Of a stretch of DNA of 64,000 nt, positions 1 through 8,447 are shown in pieces. Origin of the DNA: Streptomyces sp. V3I8 (GTDB taxonomy: Bacteria; Actinomycetota; Actinomycetes; Streptomycetales; Streptomycetaceae); assembly GCF_030817535.1 (NCBI RefSeq), contig NZ_JAUSZL010000002.1, positions 8,184,001 to 8,248,000 on the forward strand, in the 5' to 3' direction. The stretch's first letter is position 1. The number at the start of each line of letters is the position of its first letter. The translations under genes and the position numbers were made by a program. The notes beneath the pieces were generated by a model. It did no database searches, was not told the origin of the DNA, and saw only the letters and a program-made list of their open reading frames with translations.

Positions 1-1086
1 GGAGGCCACGGCACCGCGGTCACGGTGTCCGGCCGGGACCGGCCGCCGACGGTCGCCTACCTGAGCCAGATCGCCCGCGCGGCCGAGGACCTCGGCTTCG
101 TCGGCGCGCTGACGCCCACCGGCGCCTGGTGCGAGGACGCCTGGCTGACCACCGCGATGATCAGCCAGAACACCGAGCGGCTGAAGTTCCTGGTCGCCTT
201 CCGGCCCGGGTTCGTCTCACCGACGCTCGCCGCGCAGATGGCGTCCACCTTCCAGCGCCAGTCCGGCGGCCGGCTCCTCCTCAACGTCGTCACCGGCGGC
301 GAGAGCCACGAGCAGCGCGCGTACGGCGACTTCCTCGACAAGGACGCCCGCTACCGCCGTACCGGCGAGTTCCTGGAGATCGTCCGGGGCCTGTGGCAGG
401 GCGGAACCGTCGACCTGGACGGCGAGTTCCTCAAGGTCGAGGACGCCAGGCTGGCCCGGGTGCCCGATCCGGTTCCCGAGGTGTACTTCGGCGGGTCCTC
501 GCCCATCGCCGGGGAGATCGCCGCGAAGCACGTGGACGCCTACCTCACCTGGGGCGAGCCACCCGCGCAGGTGGCCGAGAAGATCGCGTGGGTGCGTGGG
601 CTCGCGGAGAAGGAGGGCCGCACCGTCCGGTTCGGCATCCGGCTGCACGTCATCACCCGCGACACCTCCGAGCAGGCCTGGACGGAGGCACGGCGGCTGC
701 TGGCCGGCTTCGACCCGCAGACCGTCAGGTCCGTCCAGGCCGGGCTCGCCCGCAGCGAGTCCGAGGGCCAGCGGCGCATGCTCGCCCTGCACGGCGGCGG
801 CAACAGCGACGGACTGGAGATCCACCCGAACCTCTGGGCCGGCATCGGCCTGGTGCGCGGTGGCGCGGGCACCGCTCTGGTCGGCAGCCACGACGAGGTC
901 GCCGAGCGCGTCGCCGAGTACCACCGCCTCGGCATCGACGAGTTCGTGCTCTCCGGCTACCCGCACCTGGAGGAGGCGTACTGGTTCGGCGAGGGCGTCC
1001 TGCCCCGGCTCGCCGCGCAGGGCCTGTGGCGGCACCCGTTCGCCGCCCGGCCCGCCGCCGCGGCGCAGGTCCCGTTCGCGAGCTGA
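1..1086 (+). CDS. ssuD: FMNH2-dependent alkanesulfonate monooxygenase, 5'-partial
   Basis: The enzyme uses FMNH2 and O2 to release sulfite from alkanesulfonates, for sulfur scavenging in the cytoplasm. The frame is open from base 1 (reading GGHGTAVTVSGRD), so the window cuts the gene. About 20 N-terminal residues are missing compared with E. coli SsuD (about 380 aa). The GTG at 25 is in frame but lies inside a conserved part, so it is probably not the start. Familiar SsuD blocks are visible: PTGAWCEDAW, YFGGSS near residue 162 of the visible part, LTWGEPP, RFGIRLHVI, NLWAGIGLVRGGAGTALVG and VLSGYPHLEEAYWFGEG. These fit bacterial-luciferase-like (LLM class) SsuD better than other members of the superfamily. 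Partners such as an SsuABC importer or flavin reductase would lie upstream, outside the window. Confidence 0.93.
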   Translation, partial: GGHGTAVTVSGRDRPPTVAYLSQIARAAEDLGFVGALTPTGAWCEDAWLTTAMISQNTERLKFLVAFRPGFVSPTLAAQMASTFQRQSGGRLLLNVVTGGESHEQRAYGDFLDKDARYRRTGEFLEIVRGLWQGGTVDLDGEFLKVEDARLARVPDPVPEVYFGGSSPIAGEIAAKHVDAYLTWGEPPAQVAEKIAWVRGLAEKEGRTVRFGIRLHVITRDTSEQAWTEARRLLAGFDPQTVRSVQAGLARSESEGQRRMLALHGGGNSDGLEIHPNLWAGIGLVRGGAGTALVGSHDEVAERVAEYHRLGIDEFVLSGYPHLEEAYWFGEGVLPRLAAQGLWRHPFAARPAAAAQVPFAS

Positions 1087-1248
1087 CCCGCAGGAGCCGC
1101 CCGTACTCCCGTGTCCCGGACCCCTCTCCGCGTACCCGATGTCCCGTGCCTGCGGAAAACCGCTGTACGCGGCCGTCCCCCGGATGATGACCTTGTGCGG
1201 GCCGCCCGGCTCGCACGGGGCAGCGGGGCGGCGGGGGAGGGGACCGCC

Positions 1249-1983
1249 GTGACCACCGAGAACATCCTGCTGTCCGGCATCGTCGGGTCGACCGCGTACG
1301 GCCTGGCCCGCGCGGGTTCGGACGTGGACCGGCTCGGCATGTTCGCCGCGCCCACCGAGGACTTCCACGGTCTGCACGGCCCGAAGGAGTCGTACGTCAC
1401 GACCAAGCCCGACAGCACGCTCCACGAGGCGGCCAAGTGGTGCAGGCTCGCCCTGCGCGGCAATCCGACCGTGGTCGAACTGGTCTGGCTGCCCGACGAG
1501 TTGTACGAGGTCCGCACCCCGCTCGGCGACGAGCTGATCGGCATCCGCACGACCCTGCTCTGCGCGAGACGGGTCCGCGACGCCTACCTCGGCTATGCCT
1601 CCCAGCAGTTCAAGCGCCTCCACGACCGCGTGGCCGGCCCTTCGTCCGCGGACGCGGCGGACTCCGCGGACACCCGCCGGCGGACCGCGAAGCACGCCCG
1701 GCACCTGCGGCGCCTGTGCCACCAGGGCTTCGAGCTGTACGCCACCGGCCGGCTGAACATCCGCGTCGAGGACCCGGACGAGTACCACCGCTTCGGCGAA
1801 CGGGTGGCGGCCGACGCCATGGCCGCGCTGCCCCTGCTCAAGCACTACGAGACGGCCTTCGACGAGACCCGCAGCGCCCTGCCGGAACACCCCGACGAGG
1901 CTCCCGTCGAAGCATGGCTGCGCCGGGTCCGCGCCCACCACTGCACGCCCCTTACCGCTTCTCCCGCCGTCTCCTCCGGCTGA
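1249..1983 (+). CDS. Predicted nucleotidyltransferase (RlaP/YcgL-like)
   Basis: This is a 244-residue protein of the DNA polymerase beta nucleotidyltransferase fold. Residues 13-27 carry the GS...YG...SDxD signature (GSTAYGLARAGSDVD). The glycine-serine pair positions the triphosphate and D25/D27 bind metal. This pattern is typical of the RlaP/YcgL group, proposed to act in RNA repair. Its substrate cannot be read from sequence. The GTG at 1249 is chosen because a purine-rich ribosome-binding site (GGGGGAGGGG) lies just upstream and the signature then sits at the N-terminus, as in the family. An upstream in-frame GTG at 1111 would add 46 low-complexity residues. The gene follows ssuD by about 160 bp with no obvious functional link. 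Confidence 0.75.
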   Translation: MTTENILLSGIVGSTAYGLARAGSDVDRLGMFAAPTEDFHGLHGPKESYVTTKPDSTLHEAAKWCRLALRGNPTVVELVWLPDELYEVRTPLGDELIGIRTTLLCARRVRDAYLGYASQQFKRLHDRVAGPSSADAADSADTRRRTAKHARHLRRLCHQGFELYATGRLNIRVEDPDEYHRFGERVAADAMAALPLLKHYETAFDETRSALPEHPDEAPVEAWLRRVRAHHCTPLTASPAVSSG

Positions 1984-2053
1984 GCCCTCCGTGTGATCCG
2001 GTGCTCACGGACGGTGGCTCCGGCCCGTGCGGAATGCGGCGTGCCGTACATAT

Positions 2054-2066
2054 GGTTGGTATATAC
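2054..2066 (+). promoter_or_regulatory. GGTTGGTATATAC motif upstream of the aldehyde dehydrogenase
   Basis: A 13-base motif lies 63 bp before the start codon and contains the palindrome GTATATAC. The same motif with one mismatch occurs, on the opposite strand, at 11869-11881 upstream of the PI-PLC-like gene. It may be a promoter or operator element. This is inference from recurrence only. Confidence 0.25.
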
Positions 2067-2128
2067 ATCGAGCCAGTCGCTCGACCCACCGAGCGCGGGC
2101 CCCGGCCCGCCCCGACCAGCGAGGCACC

Positions 2129-3451
2129 GTGAACCAGCCCACCCCCGAGCAGCCCGCCGACACCGTGGCCCGCCTGCGTGCCGCCTTCCGTTCCGGCCGT
2201 ACCAGGCCCGTCGAGTGGCGCACCGGCCAGCTGGGCCGCCTGCGCGAGATGCTCACCACCGACGGCGCGGAACTCGCCGCGGCCCTCCACGCCGACCTGG
2301 GCAAGAGCTCCACGGAGGCCTACCGCACGGAGATCGACTTCGTCGTCCGGGAGATCGACCACACCCTCGAACACCTCGACGAGTGGCTGCGCCCCGAGCC
2401 CGCCCCCGTCCCTGCGCACCTCGGCGCCGACGCGACCGGGTGGACGCGGTACGACCCCCTCGGTGTCGTCCTGGTCATCGCCCCCTGGAACTATCCGGCG
2501 CAGCTCCTGCTGGCCCCGATGCTCGGCGCGCTCGCCGCGGGCAACGCGGTGGTCGTCAAGCCCAGCGAGCTGGCCCCGGCCACTTCCGCGGCGCTGGCCG
2601 CCCTGCTGCCCCGGTACCTCGACACCGGGGCCGTCGCCGTCGTCGAGGGCGGTGTCCCCGAGACCACGGCCCTGCTCGCCGAGCGTTTCGACCACATCTT
2701 CTACACCGGCAACGGGACGGTCGGGCGCATCGTGATGACCGCCGCGGCGAAGCACCTCACCCCGGTCACCCTGGAGCTCGGCGGCAAGTCCCCGGCCTTC
2801 GTCGACCGGGGCGCCGACCTGTCCGTCGTCGCCGGCCGGCTGGCGCGCGGCAAGTTCCTCAACGCCGGGCAGACCTGTGTCGCGCCCGACTACGTCCTGA
2901 CCGACCCGCAGACCGCCCGCGCCCTGGAGCCCGCGCTGGCCGAGGCCGTCGAGACCCTGTACGGGGCCGACGCGTCGACCTCCGGCGAGTACGGCCGGAT
3001 CGTCAACGAGCGGCACTTCGACCGGCTCAGCGGCCTGCTCGGCTCCGGCCGTGTCGTCGTCGGCGGCGCCACCGACCGCGCCACGAAGTACATCGCGCCC
3101 ACCGTCCTGGCCGACGTCGACCCGGACGCGCCCGTCATGCGCGAGGAGATCTTCGGCCCGGTCCTGCCGATCGTGACCGTCCCCGGTCTCGACGAGGCCA
3201 TCGAGTTCATCAACGACCGCGACAAGCCCCTCGCCCTCTACGCGTTCACCGGGTCGGACACCACCCGGGAGAGGCTCGCCGCCGAGACCTCGTCCGGCGG
3301 CCTGGGCCTCGGCCTGCCGCTCGCCCACCTCACCGTCTCCGACCTGCCCTTCGGCGGGGTGGGGGAGAGCGGCATGGGCAGCTACCACGGCCGCTACTCG
3401 ATCGAGACGTTCAGCCACCGCAAGGCGGTGCTGGAGAAGCCGCTGGGCTGA
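2129..3451 (+). CDS. NAD(P)-dependent aldehyde dehydrogenase (class 3-like)
   Basis: The enzyme oxidises an aldehyde to the acid with NAD(P)+ in the cytosol; the substrate is not predictable. The 440-residue length and short N-terminus fit the class 3 (ALDH3/coniferyl-aldehyde) branch rather than the roughly 500-residue classes. The catalytic cysteine is C250 in GQTCVAP and the general-base glutamate is E216 in LELGGKSP. The cofactor-loop motif IAPWNYP and the late EIFGPVLPI motif are also intact. The GTG start at 2129 is preceded by GCGAGGCACC as a ribosome-binding site. The 145-bp intergenic region upstream contains GTATATAC (a palindrome) and a 13-mer shared with the region upstream of the phospholipase-like gene at 11.9 kb. 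Confidence 0.9.
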   Translation: MNQPTPEQPADTVARLRAAFRSGRTRPVEWRTGQLGRLREMLTTDGAELAAALHADLGKSSTEAYRTEIDFVVREIDHTLEHLDEWLRPEPAPVPAHLGADATGWTRYDPLGVVLVIAPWNYPAQLLLAPMLGALAAGNAVVVKPSELAPATSAALAALLPRYLDTGAVAVVEGGVPETTALLAERFDHIFYTGNGTVGRIVMTAAAKHLTPVTLELGGKSPAFVDRGADLSVVAGRLARGKFLNAGQTCVAPDYVLTDPQTARALEPALAEAVETLYGADASTSGEYGRIVNERHFDRLSGLLGSGRVVVGGATDRATKYIAPTVLADVDPDAPVMREEIFGPVLPIVTVPGLDEAIEFINDRDKPLALYAFTGSDTTRERLAAETSSGGLGLGLPLAHLTVSDLPFGGVGESGMGSYHGRYSIETFSHRKAVLEKPLG

Positions 3452-3486
3452 GACCGGCCGAAGTGGCGCGGCCGCGGGGCGGGTTG

Positions 3487-3519
3487 ACTGGTCTACACCC
3501 TTGACTGGTCCAGACCAAG
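3487..3519 (+). promoter_or_regulatory. Two tandem DasR-type operators (dre) before the chitinase gene
   Basis: Two copies of a 16-base element, ACTGGTCTACACCCTT (3487-3502) and ACTGGTCCAGACCAAG (3504-3519), stand 17 bp apart. Both resemble the known DasR consensus ACTGGTCTAGACCA(G/C)T. The second keeps the TGGTC.AGACCA dyad and the first is degenerate in its right half. Tandem copies of this kind are established in Streptomyces chitinase promoters, where the GntR-family repressor DasR controls N-acetylglucosamine utilisation. The second copy overlaps a TTGACT hexamer that could act as a -35 box. The operators lie about 140-170 bp upstream of the GTG start at 3657. Confidence 0.8.
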
Positions 3520-3656
3520 GTGGTGGAGTGTGGCTCCACACCCCCCACCACGGCCGCCCCGTACGCCGCGGCCGGTGCCACCGGCACGTGCGTACAAGGC
3601 CGGCTCAGCGCTGCCCGAGTACGGGCGCGGCCGTGCTCCGTGAAGGAGTTGGTCCC

Positions 3657-4544
3657 GTGTCGAGACGCCGTCTCTCCGCGTTCGTCGCCGCGATCGTCCT
3701 CGGAACCGCCGCGCCGGTGCTCCTGCCGGCCTCGGGCGCGTCCGCCGCGACCTGTTCGAGCTACCCGAGCTGGGTGGCCGGCAAGTCCTACGTGACCGGG
3801 AACATCGTCCGGTACACCGATGGCAAGGCCTACATCGCCGAGCACGACAACCCGGGCTACGACCCCACCATCAGCACCTGGTTCTGGGAGCCGTACGCCT
3901 GTGACAACGGGCCGGCCAACCCCTCCGGGTTCGTCGTCAGCGAGGCGCAGTTCAACCAGATGTTCCCGGGCCGGAACTCGTTCTACAGCTACAGCGGCCT
4001 CAAGGCCGCGATGAGTGCCTACCCGGCCTTCGCGAACACCGGCAGCGACACGGTGAAGAAGCAGGAGGCGGCGGCCTTCCTCGCCAACGTCAACCACGAG
4101 ACCGGCGGCCTGGTCCACATCGTCGAGCAGAACACCGCGAACTACCCGCACTACTGCGACTGGGGCCAGCCCTACGGCTGCCCGGCCGGCCAGTCCGCGT
4201 ACTACGGCCGCGGGCCGATCCAGCTCAGCTGGAACTTCAACTACAAGGCGGCCGGCGACGCGCTCGGCATCGACCTCCTGAACAACCCCTGGCTCGTGCA
4301 GAACGACTCCGCCGTGGCCTGGAAGACGGGTCTTTGGTACTGGAACACGCAGTCCGGCCCCGGTTCCATGACCGGCCACAACGCGATGGTCAACGGCGCG
4401 GGCTTCGGCCAGACGATCCGCTCCATCAACGGTTCGCTGGAGTGCGACGGCAAGAACCCGGCCCAGGTGCAGAGCCGCGTGGACAGCTACCAGCGGTTCG
4501 TGCAGATCCTCGGCACGACGGCCGGCAACAACCTCTACTGCTGA
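3657..4544 (+). CDS. Secreted family 19 chitinase with N-terminal chitin-binding domain
   Basis: This is a secreted endochitinase that cleaves beta-1,4-GlcNAc polymers. The 295-residue precursor starts with a Sec-type signal (RRR, hydrophobic stretch, cleavage near ASGASA/A around residue 31). A small CBM5/12-type chitin-binding domain follows (residues about 32-82; aromatic residues in SYPSWVAGKSY and STWFWEPYAC), then a GH19 catalytic domain from about residue 90. E148 in NHETGG is the expected catalytic acid, and YYGRGPIQLSWNFNY is the GH19 substrate-cleft motif. The GTG at 3657 is chosen because it begins the signal peptide and has AAGGAG upstream. The layout matches Streptomyces ChiC/ChiF-type enzymes. 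The tandem dre sites imply DasR control by chitin-derived sugars. A strong hairpin follows the gene. Confidence 0.95.
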   Translation: MSRRRLSAFVAAIVLGTAAPVLLPASGASAATCSSYPSWVAGKSYVTGNIVRYTDGKAYIAEHDNPGYDPTISTWFWEPYACDNGPANPSGFVVSEAQFNQMFPGRNSFYSYSGLKAAMSAYPAFANTGSDTVKKQEAAAFLANVNHETGGLVHIVEQNTANYPHYCDWGQPYGCPAGQSAYYGRGPIQLSWNFNYKAAGDALGIDLLNNPWLVQNDSAVAWKTGLWYWNTQSGPGSMTGHNAMVNGAGFGQTIRSINGSLECDGKNPAQVQSRVDSYQRFVQILGTTAGNNLYC

Positions 4545-4558
4545 CGTCCTCCCGGACA

Positions 4559-4596
4559 CGGCTCCGCGGCCGGCACGCGTGCCGGCCGCGGAGCCG
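4559..4596. terminator. 17-bp perfect hairpin between chitinase and catalase
   Basis: The arms 4559-4575 and 4580-4596 are perfectly complementary with a 4-base loop (CGCG). The hairpin sits between convergent genes and probably terminates both. It lacks a U-tract, as is usual in Streptomyces. Confidence 0.8.
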
Positions 4597-4619
4597 CGGC
4601 ACCGCTCGTCCCCGGACGC

Positions 4620-6278
4620 TCAGCGCGTGACCGTGTGCCGGGTGTCGGGCACACAGTGGGTCATGGTCAGCCCGGCGACGTCCCGGGGCGGGTTCTTCCC
4701 CAGGTTCGCGAGCCGCTCGCGGTCCTCCTCGGTCAGGTCCTGACTGGCCAGCGGCTTCAGACCGGCGACGTCCTCGGGCGTGATGCCGAGCCCCTCGCCG
4801 ACCTTCAGGCCGAGCTCGTTCTCGACCAGCAGGAAGTGCCAGACCATCCGCTCCTGCACCGGCCGGTCGCACTGGGACAGCAGGTCGGTGAAGTTCTTCA
4901 CCAGGTCCTCCTGCTCCCACTCCTCCATCAGCAGATAGCGCTGGCCCGCCTGCATGTAGTCGTTGGTGCGGGGGATGCGCTTGCGGGTGAGCCGGCCGTG
5001 GATCTCCGGGCCCTGCTCGTCGTGCGTGGGGTACTCGGCCTCCCGCAGGCCGCCGGTGATCGACGGCTCGTAGTTGACGATCGGGTTCTCGCCGCCGCCG
5101 TCCTGGTGGTAGGCCATCTGGCCGTCACGCTGGTTCGTACGGACGTTCGCGTTCTTGGCCTGGTTCACCGGGAGCTGGAGGTAGTTCGGGCCGACCCGGT
5201 AGCGCTGTGTGTCGCTGTAGGAGAAGGTCCGGCCGACCAGCATCTTGTCGTCGGAGAAGTCCAGGCCGTCGACCAGCACACCGGTGCCGAACGAGATCTG
5301 CTCGTTCTCCGCGAAGTAGTTCTCCGGCATCCGGTTCAGCACCATCCTGCCGACCGGCTTCGGCGGGAAGTCCTGCTCGGGCCAGGTCTTCGTGTCGTCC
5401 AGCGGGTCGAAGTCCAGCTCGGGGTGGTCGTGGTCGTCCATCACCTGGACCAGCAGTTCCCACTCCGGGTACTCGCCGCGCTCCACCGCCTCGTAGAGGT
5501 CCTTGGTGGCGTGGCCCAGCCCCTGGGCCTGGACGTTCGCCGCGTCCTCCTCGGTCATGCTGCGCACGCCCTGCTTGGGCATCCAGTGGAACTTGACCAG
5601 GTGCGTCACGCCCTCCTGGTTGACCCACTTGTACGTGTTGACGCCGAAGCCCTGCATGTGGCGGTAGTCGGCCGGGATCCCGCGCGGGCTGAAGAGGTTC
5701 ACCAGCATGTGCATGGACTCCGGCGTCTGCGACATGAAGTCGAAGATGCGGCGCGGCTGCTGCTCGAAGGTGACCGGGTCGGGCTTCAGCGCGTGGATCA
5801 CGTCCGGGAACTTGATCGCGTCCCGGATGAAGAACACACCCAGGTTGTTGCCGACCATGTCCCAGTTGCCGTTCTCGGTGTAGAACTTCACCGCGAAGCC
5901 GCGCGGGTCGCGCGCCGCCTCGGAGGAGTCCCGGCCGCCGATCACCGTGGAGAAGCGGACGGCGAGGTCGGTGCGCTTGCCGCGCTCGGCGAACAGCTTG
6001 GCCCGGGTGTAGCGGGCGATCGGCTCGTCGCCCCAGGCCCCGTACGCCTCGAAATAGCCGTACGCGGTCACCCCGCGGGCGTGCACGACGCGCTCCGGGA
6101 TGCGCTCGCGGTCGAAATGGCTGATCTTCTCGAGGAACTGGTAGTTCTCCAGCGTGGCGGGGCCCCGGGCCCCCACGGTGCGCTGGTTCTGGTTGTCGTA
6201 GACCGGATGGCCCTGCCGGTTGGTGAGTACTTCCCGGTCGTCGCCCGGTTCGGGGCCCATGCTCGACACGTCCGTCAC
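4620..6278 (-). CDS. Monofunctional heme catalase
   Basis: The enzyme dismutates hydrogen peroxide in the cytoplasm. At 552 residues it is longer than the common catalases of about 485 residues; the extra length is mainly at the C-terminus. The distal heme-pocket histidine lies in [13 protein letters not shown]. The proximal tyrosine signature is [10 protein letters not shown], followed by the conserved [10 protein letters not shown]. The GTG at 6278 is preferred to the more upstream ATG at 6350 because GGGAGTGGAG lies just before it and the family's opening ([13 protein letters not shown]) follows soon after. The region upstream contains the small palindrome AGAATTTCT (6307-6315), a possible peroxide- or metal-regulator box, but this is only suggestive. 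Confidence 0.93.
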   Translation of the reverse strand: MTDVSSMGPEPGDDREVLTNRQGHPVYDNQNQRTVGARGPATLENYQFLEKISHFDRERIPERVVHARGVTAYGYFEAYGAWGDEPIARYTRAKLFAERGKRTDLAVRFSTVIGGRDSSEAARDPRGFAVKFYTENGNWDMVGNNLGVFFIRDAIKFPDVIHALKPDPVTFEQQPRRIFDFMSQTPESMHMLVNLFSPRGIPADYRHMQGFGVNTYKWVNQEGVTHLVKFHWMPKQGVRSMTEEDAANVQAQGLGHATKDLYEAVERGEYPEWELLVQVMDDHDHPELDFDPLDDTKTWPEQDFPPKPVGRMVLNRMPENYFAENEQISFGTGVLVDGLDFSDDKMLVGRTFSYSDTQRYRVGPNYLQLPVNQAKNANVRTNQRDGQMAYHQDGGGENPIVNYEPSITGGLREAEYPTHDEQGPEIHGRLTRKRIPRTNDYMQAGQRYLLMEEWEQEDLVKNFTDLLSQCDRPVQERMVWHFLLVENELGLKVGEGLGITPEDVAGLKPLASQDLTEEDRERLANLGKNPPRDVAGLTMTHCVPDTRHTVTR

Positions 6279-6374
6279 GGTTCTCCACTCCCTTGGTGTC
6301 GTACGAGAATTTCTAGCAAGGTATGCCCCTGTGTGACCGCATATGCCCATTGATCGCGGAATGGCGGCCGTGGT

Positions 6375-6662
6375 TCAGCCGAGGATGCTCCACGAGGTGG
6401 TGCCGTTCACCGCCATGAGGACCACCAGCAGCACGATGTCCGCGATGCCGAGCCACAGCCCGAGCAGCGCCCTGAAGCGGCGGGGCGTGTTCCGGCGCAG
6501 GGCCATGGTGGCCAGGACGATGGCGACGGGGCCGAGGACGAAGTTGAGGACGAGGAGTCCGACGAGGCCGAGGACGAAGGAGGCGACCGCCATCCCCTCG
6601 GTGTCCCGCCGGCCGGTCTGCCGCCTGCCGGTCTCTCGCGAGGAGGACTCTGTCAGTCGCAT
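6375..6662 (-). CDS. Small DUF4190-type membrane protein
   Basis: This 95-residue protein has a charged N-terminus and two hydrophobic segments (VASFVLGLVGLLVLNFVLG and LLGLWLGIADIVLLVVLMAV) separated by a basic loop containing RRNTPRRFRA. This matches the DUF4190 family of small actinobacterial membrane proteins, whose function is unknown. The ATG at 6662 is chosen; a GTG lies one codon upstream. The start falls only a few bases after the stop of the preceding small membrane gene on the same strand, so the two are probably co-transcribed and translationally coupled. Confidence 0.6.
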   Translation of the reverse strand: MRLTESSSRETGRRQTGRRDTEGMAVASFVLGLVGLLVLNFVLGPVAIVLATMALRRNTPRRFRALLGLWLGIADIVLLVVLMAVNGTTSWSILG

Positions 6663-6666
6663 CACG

Positions 6667-6891
6667 TCACGCCTTTCGGGGTCGGCCGTGCCTGCGGCGC
6701 TCGCGGACGGCGAACACGGTCAGCCACGCGGCGATGGCCGCGCCGGCCACGAGAACCACGGGCCAGGGGAGATAGGCGGCCGATCCGATGAGGACGGCCA
6801 GCAGGAGGAAGGCCACGACGAGGATGAGCACGTCCGCTCCCGTTCGCGCGAAGACATGGGCAAAGGGGTCCTGGGCAACGCGTTCGAACAC
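6667..6891 (-). CDS. Small hypothetical membrane protein
   Basis: I do not recognise this gene. It would encode about 74 residues: a short amphipathic N-terminus (VFERVAQDPFAHVFARTG), a two-segment hydrophobic hairpin (ADVLILVVAFLLLAVLIG and WPVVLVAGAAIAAWLTVFAV), and a very basic tail ending RRRHGRPRKA. The GTG at 6891 is the most likely start, but no strong ribosome-binding site is visible and a GTG nearer the hydrophobic part is possible. It ends 4 bases before the next gene's ATG. The two small membrane genes probably form a unit. Confidence 0.45.
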   Translation of the reverse strand: MFERVAQDPFAHVFARTGADVLILVVAFLLLAVLIGSAAYLPWPVVLVAGAAIAAWLTVFAVRERRRHGRPRKA

Positions 6892-7008
6892 CGTTGCAAG
6901 AACATGCGCACACGGGTGTCCCCCAGGACCGGGATCACACCTGCGAACACCCGGATCGCCGGCAGGAGATTGGCGCCGCAGCTCAGGGGTACCCCCACGA
7001 GCTTGCGC

Positions 7009-7056
7009 GGTGATCCGCGACAAGGTGATCCACGACGACCGGAACGAGCGGTCGTC
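7009..7056. promoter_or_regulatory. Repeats upstream of the ATP-grasp gene
   Basis: GGTGATCC occurs twice, 15 bp apart (7009-7016 and 7024-7031). It is followed by an 8-bp inverted repeat, GACGACCG (7034-7041) and CGGTCGTC (7049-7056), with a 7-base spacer. The inverted repeat ends 23 bp before the GTG start. It could be an operator or a 5'-UTR stem. Confidence 0.3.
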
Positions 7057-7078
7057 CGAACGAACGGGAAGGTGACCG

Positions 7079-8380
7079 GTGCCGCAGGAGAACACGACGG
7101 AAGTGCGGAACGTCTTCGTGCTGGGACTCGACGACGCCAACCTGCCGACGCTGGACGCGGCGGCGCAGGCCAGGTCGCTGAAGTACCACCGCTTGTTGAC
7201 CATCGGGGAACTGCAGAGCGGAGAGGTGTCCGTCCCGGACCTCGTCGACAGGGCGCGAGGCGTGCTGGACGCCTTCGACGGAAGCATCGACGCGATCGTC
7301 GGCTACTGGGACTTCCCCGTGAGCACGCTCGTGCCGATCCTCGCCGAGCGCTACGGGACCCGGAGCACCAGCCTGGAGTCGGTGGTCAAGTGCGAGCACA
7401 AGTACTGGAGCCGGCTGGAGCAGCAGAAGGTCACCGACCGGCATCCGCGGTTCGGCCGGGTCGACCTGGACGCCGACGATCCGCAGCCGCCCGAGGACGT
7501 GTCGTTCCCGATGTGGCTCAAGCCGGCCCTCTCGTACTCCTCCGAACTCGCCTTCGGGGTCAAGGACATGGACGAGTTCCGTGACGCCGTCCGGCAGATA
7601 CGCGCCGGGCTCTCCCGGGTCGGCCGGCCCTTCGAGTACATCCTCGACCAGCTCGAACTGCCGCCCGAGATGGACGGGGTCGGCGCCCAGGTCTGCCTCG
7701 CCGAAGAGGCCATGACGGGCCTGCAGGTCGCCGTGGAGGGATACGTCCAGCAGGGCGAGGTGACCGTCTACGGCGTCCTGGACTCCATCAACTACCCCGG
7801 CACCGCCAGCTTCCAGCGCCACCAGTACCCCTCGACGCTGCCGCCGCAGGTGATCGCCCAGCTGCACGACGTCACCGGGCGCGTCATGCGGCGGATCGGC
7901 TTCGACTCCGCCACCTTCAGCGTGGAGTACTTCTACGACCCGAAGACCCAGGAGATCAGCCTGCTGGAGATCAACCCCCGGCACTCCCAGTCCCACGCCG
8001 AACTCTTCGAGTACGTCGACGGCGTGCCCAACCACCACGCCATGCTCGGCCTCGCCCTCGGTGACGATCCGGCCATGCCGCGGCGCAAGGGCCCGTACGC
8101 GCTGGCCGCGAAGTGGTACTACCGCTGGTTCACCGACGGGGTGGTGCGCGACGTGCCCTCGCCCGACGACCTCGCCCGCATCGAACGGGAGACCGACGGC
8201 GTGCGGGTGGACGTCACCACCGAGGAGGGGCAGGTCCTCTCCGACCTGTCCCAGCAGGACAGCTACAGCTACGAGCTGGCGCACATCTTCACCGGCGGGA
8301 ACAGCGAGGACGAGCTGCGCGCGAAGTACGACCGCTGCGTGGCCGCACTGGGCCTCGCCTTCGACGACAGCCCCCGGTGA
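7079..8380 (+). CDS. ATP-grasp domain protein
   Basis: This is a predicted ATP-dependent carboxylate-amine/thiol ligase of 433 residues. The N-terminal alpha/beta part (VFVLGLDDANL near residue 12) precedes an ATP-grasp fold. Lysines in VVKCEHKYW and MWLKPALS are the expected ATP contacts. The acidic metal-binding segment is SVEYFYDPKTQEISLLEINPR, with the conserved ExNPR. The substrate is unknown; uncharacterised ATP-grasp proteins often join amino acids or activate carboxylates. The GTG at 7079 has GGGAAGG upstream. The gene lies 67 bp before a CocE/NonD hydrolase on the same strand, and the spacer carries repeats but no terminator. A paired ligase and hydrolase acting on the same small molecule is plausible. 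Confidence 0.8.
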   Translation: MPQENTTEVRNVFVLGLDDANLPTLDAAAQARSLKYHRLLTIGELQSGEVSVPDLVDRARGVLDAFDGSIDAIVGYWDFPVSTLVPILAERYGTRSTSLESVVKCEHKYWSRLEQQKVTDRHPRFGRVDLDADDPQPPEDVSFPMWLKPALSYSSELAFGVKDMDEFRDAVRQIRAGLSRVGRPFEYILDQLELPPEMDGVGAQVCLAEEAMTGLQVAVEGYVQQGEVTVYGVLDSINYPGTASFQRHQYPSTLPPQVIAQLHDVTGRVMRRIGFDSATFSVEYFYDPKTQEISLLEINPRHSQSHAELFEYVDGVPNHHAMLGLALGDDPAMPRRKGPYALAAKWYYRWFTDGVVRDVPSPDDLARIERETDGVRVDVTTEEGQVLSDLSQQDSYSYELAHIFTGGNSEDELRAKYDRCVAALGLAFDDSPR

Positions 8381-8383
8381 CGC

Positions 8384-8428
8384 GACCGTACGACCGGTAA
8401 CGCGACCGTACGATCCGAGACCGTACGA
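8384..8428 (+). repeat. Three copies of GACCGTACGA between coupled genes
   Basis: GACCGTACGA occurs at 8384-8393, 8404-8413 and 8419-8428 in the spacer between the ATP-grasp and hydrolase genes. The first two are exactly 20 bp apart. The repeat includes the palindrome CGTACG. Its function is unknown; it could be a protein-binding array or a local duplication. Confidence 0.6.
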
Positions 8429-8447
8429 CCAAGGAGCAAGTCCGCCC

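Noticed and set aside
4635..6353. A 572-residue open frame on the plus strand opposite the catalase gene
   Set aside because: High GC content makes long antisense frames common. The sequence is full of Leu/Val/Arg without domains, while the reverse strand encodes a complete catalase.
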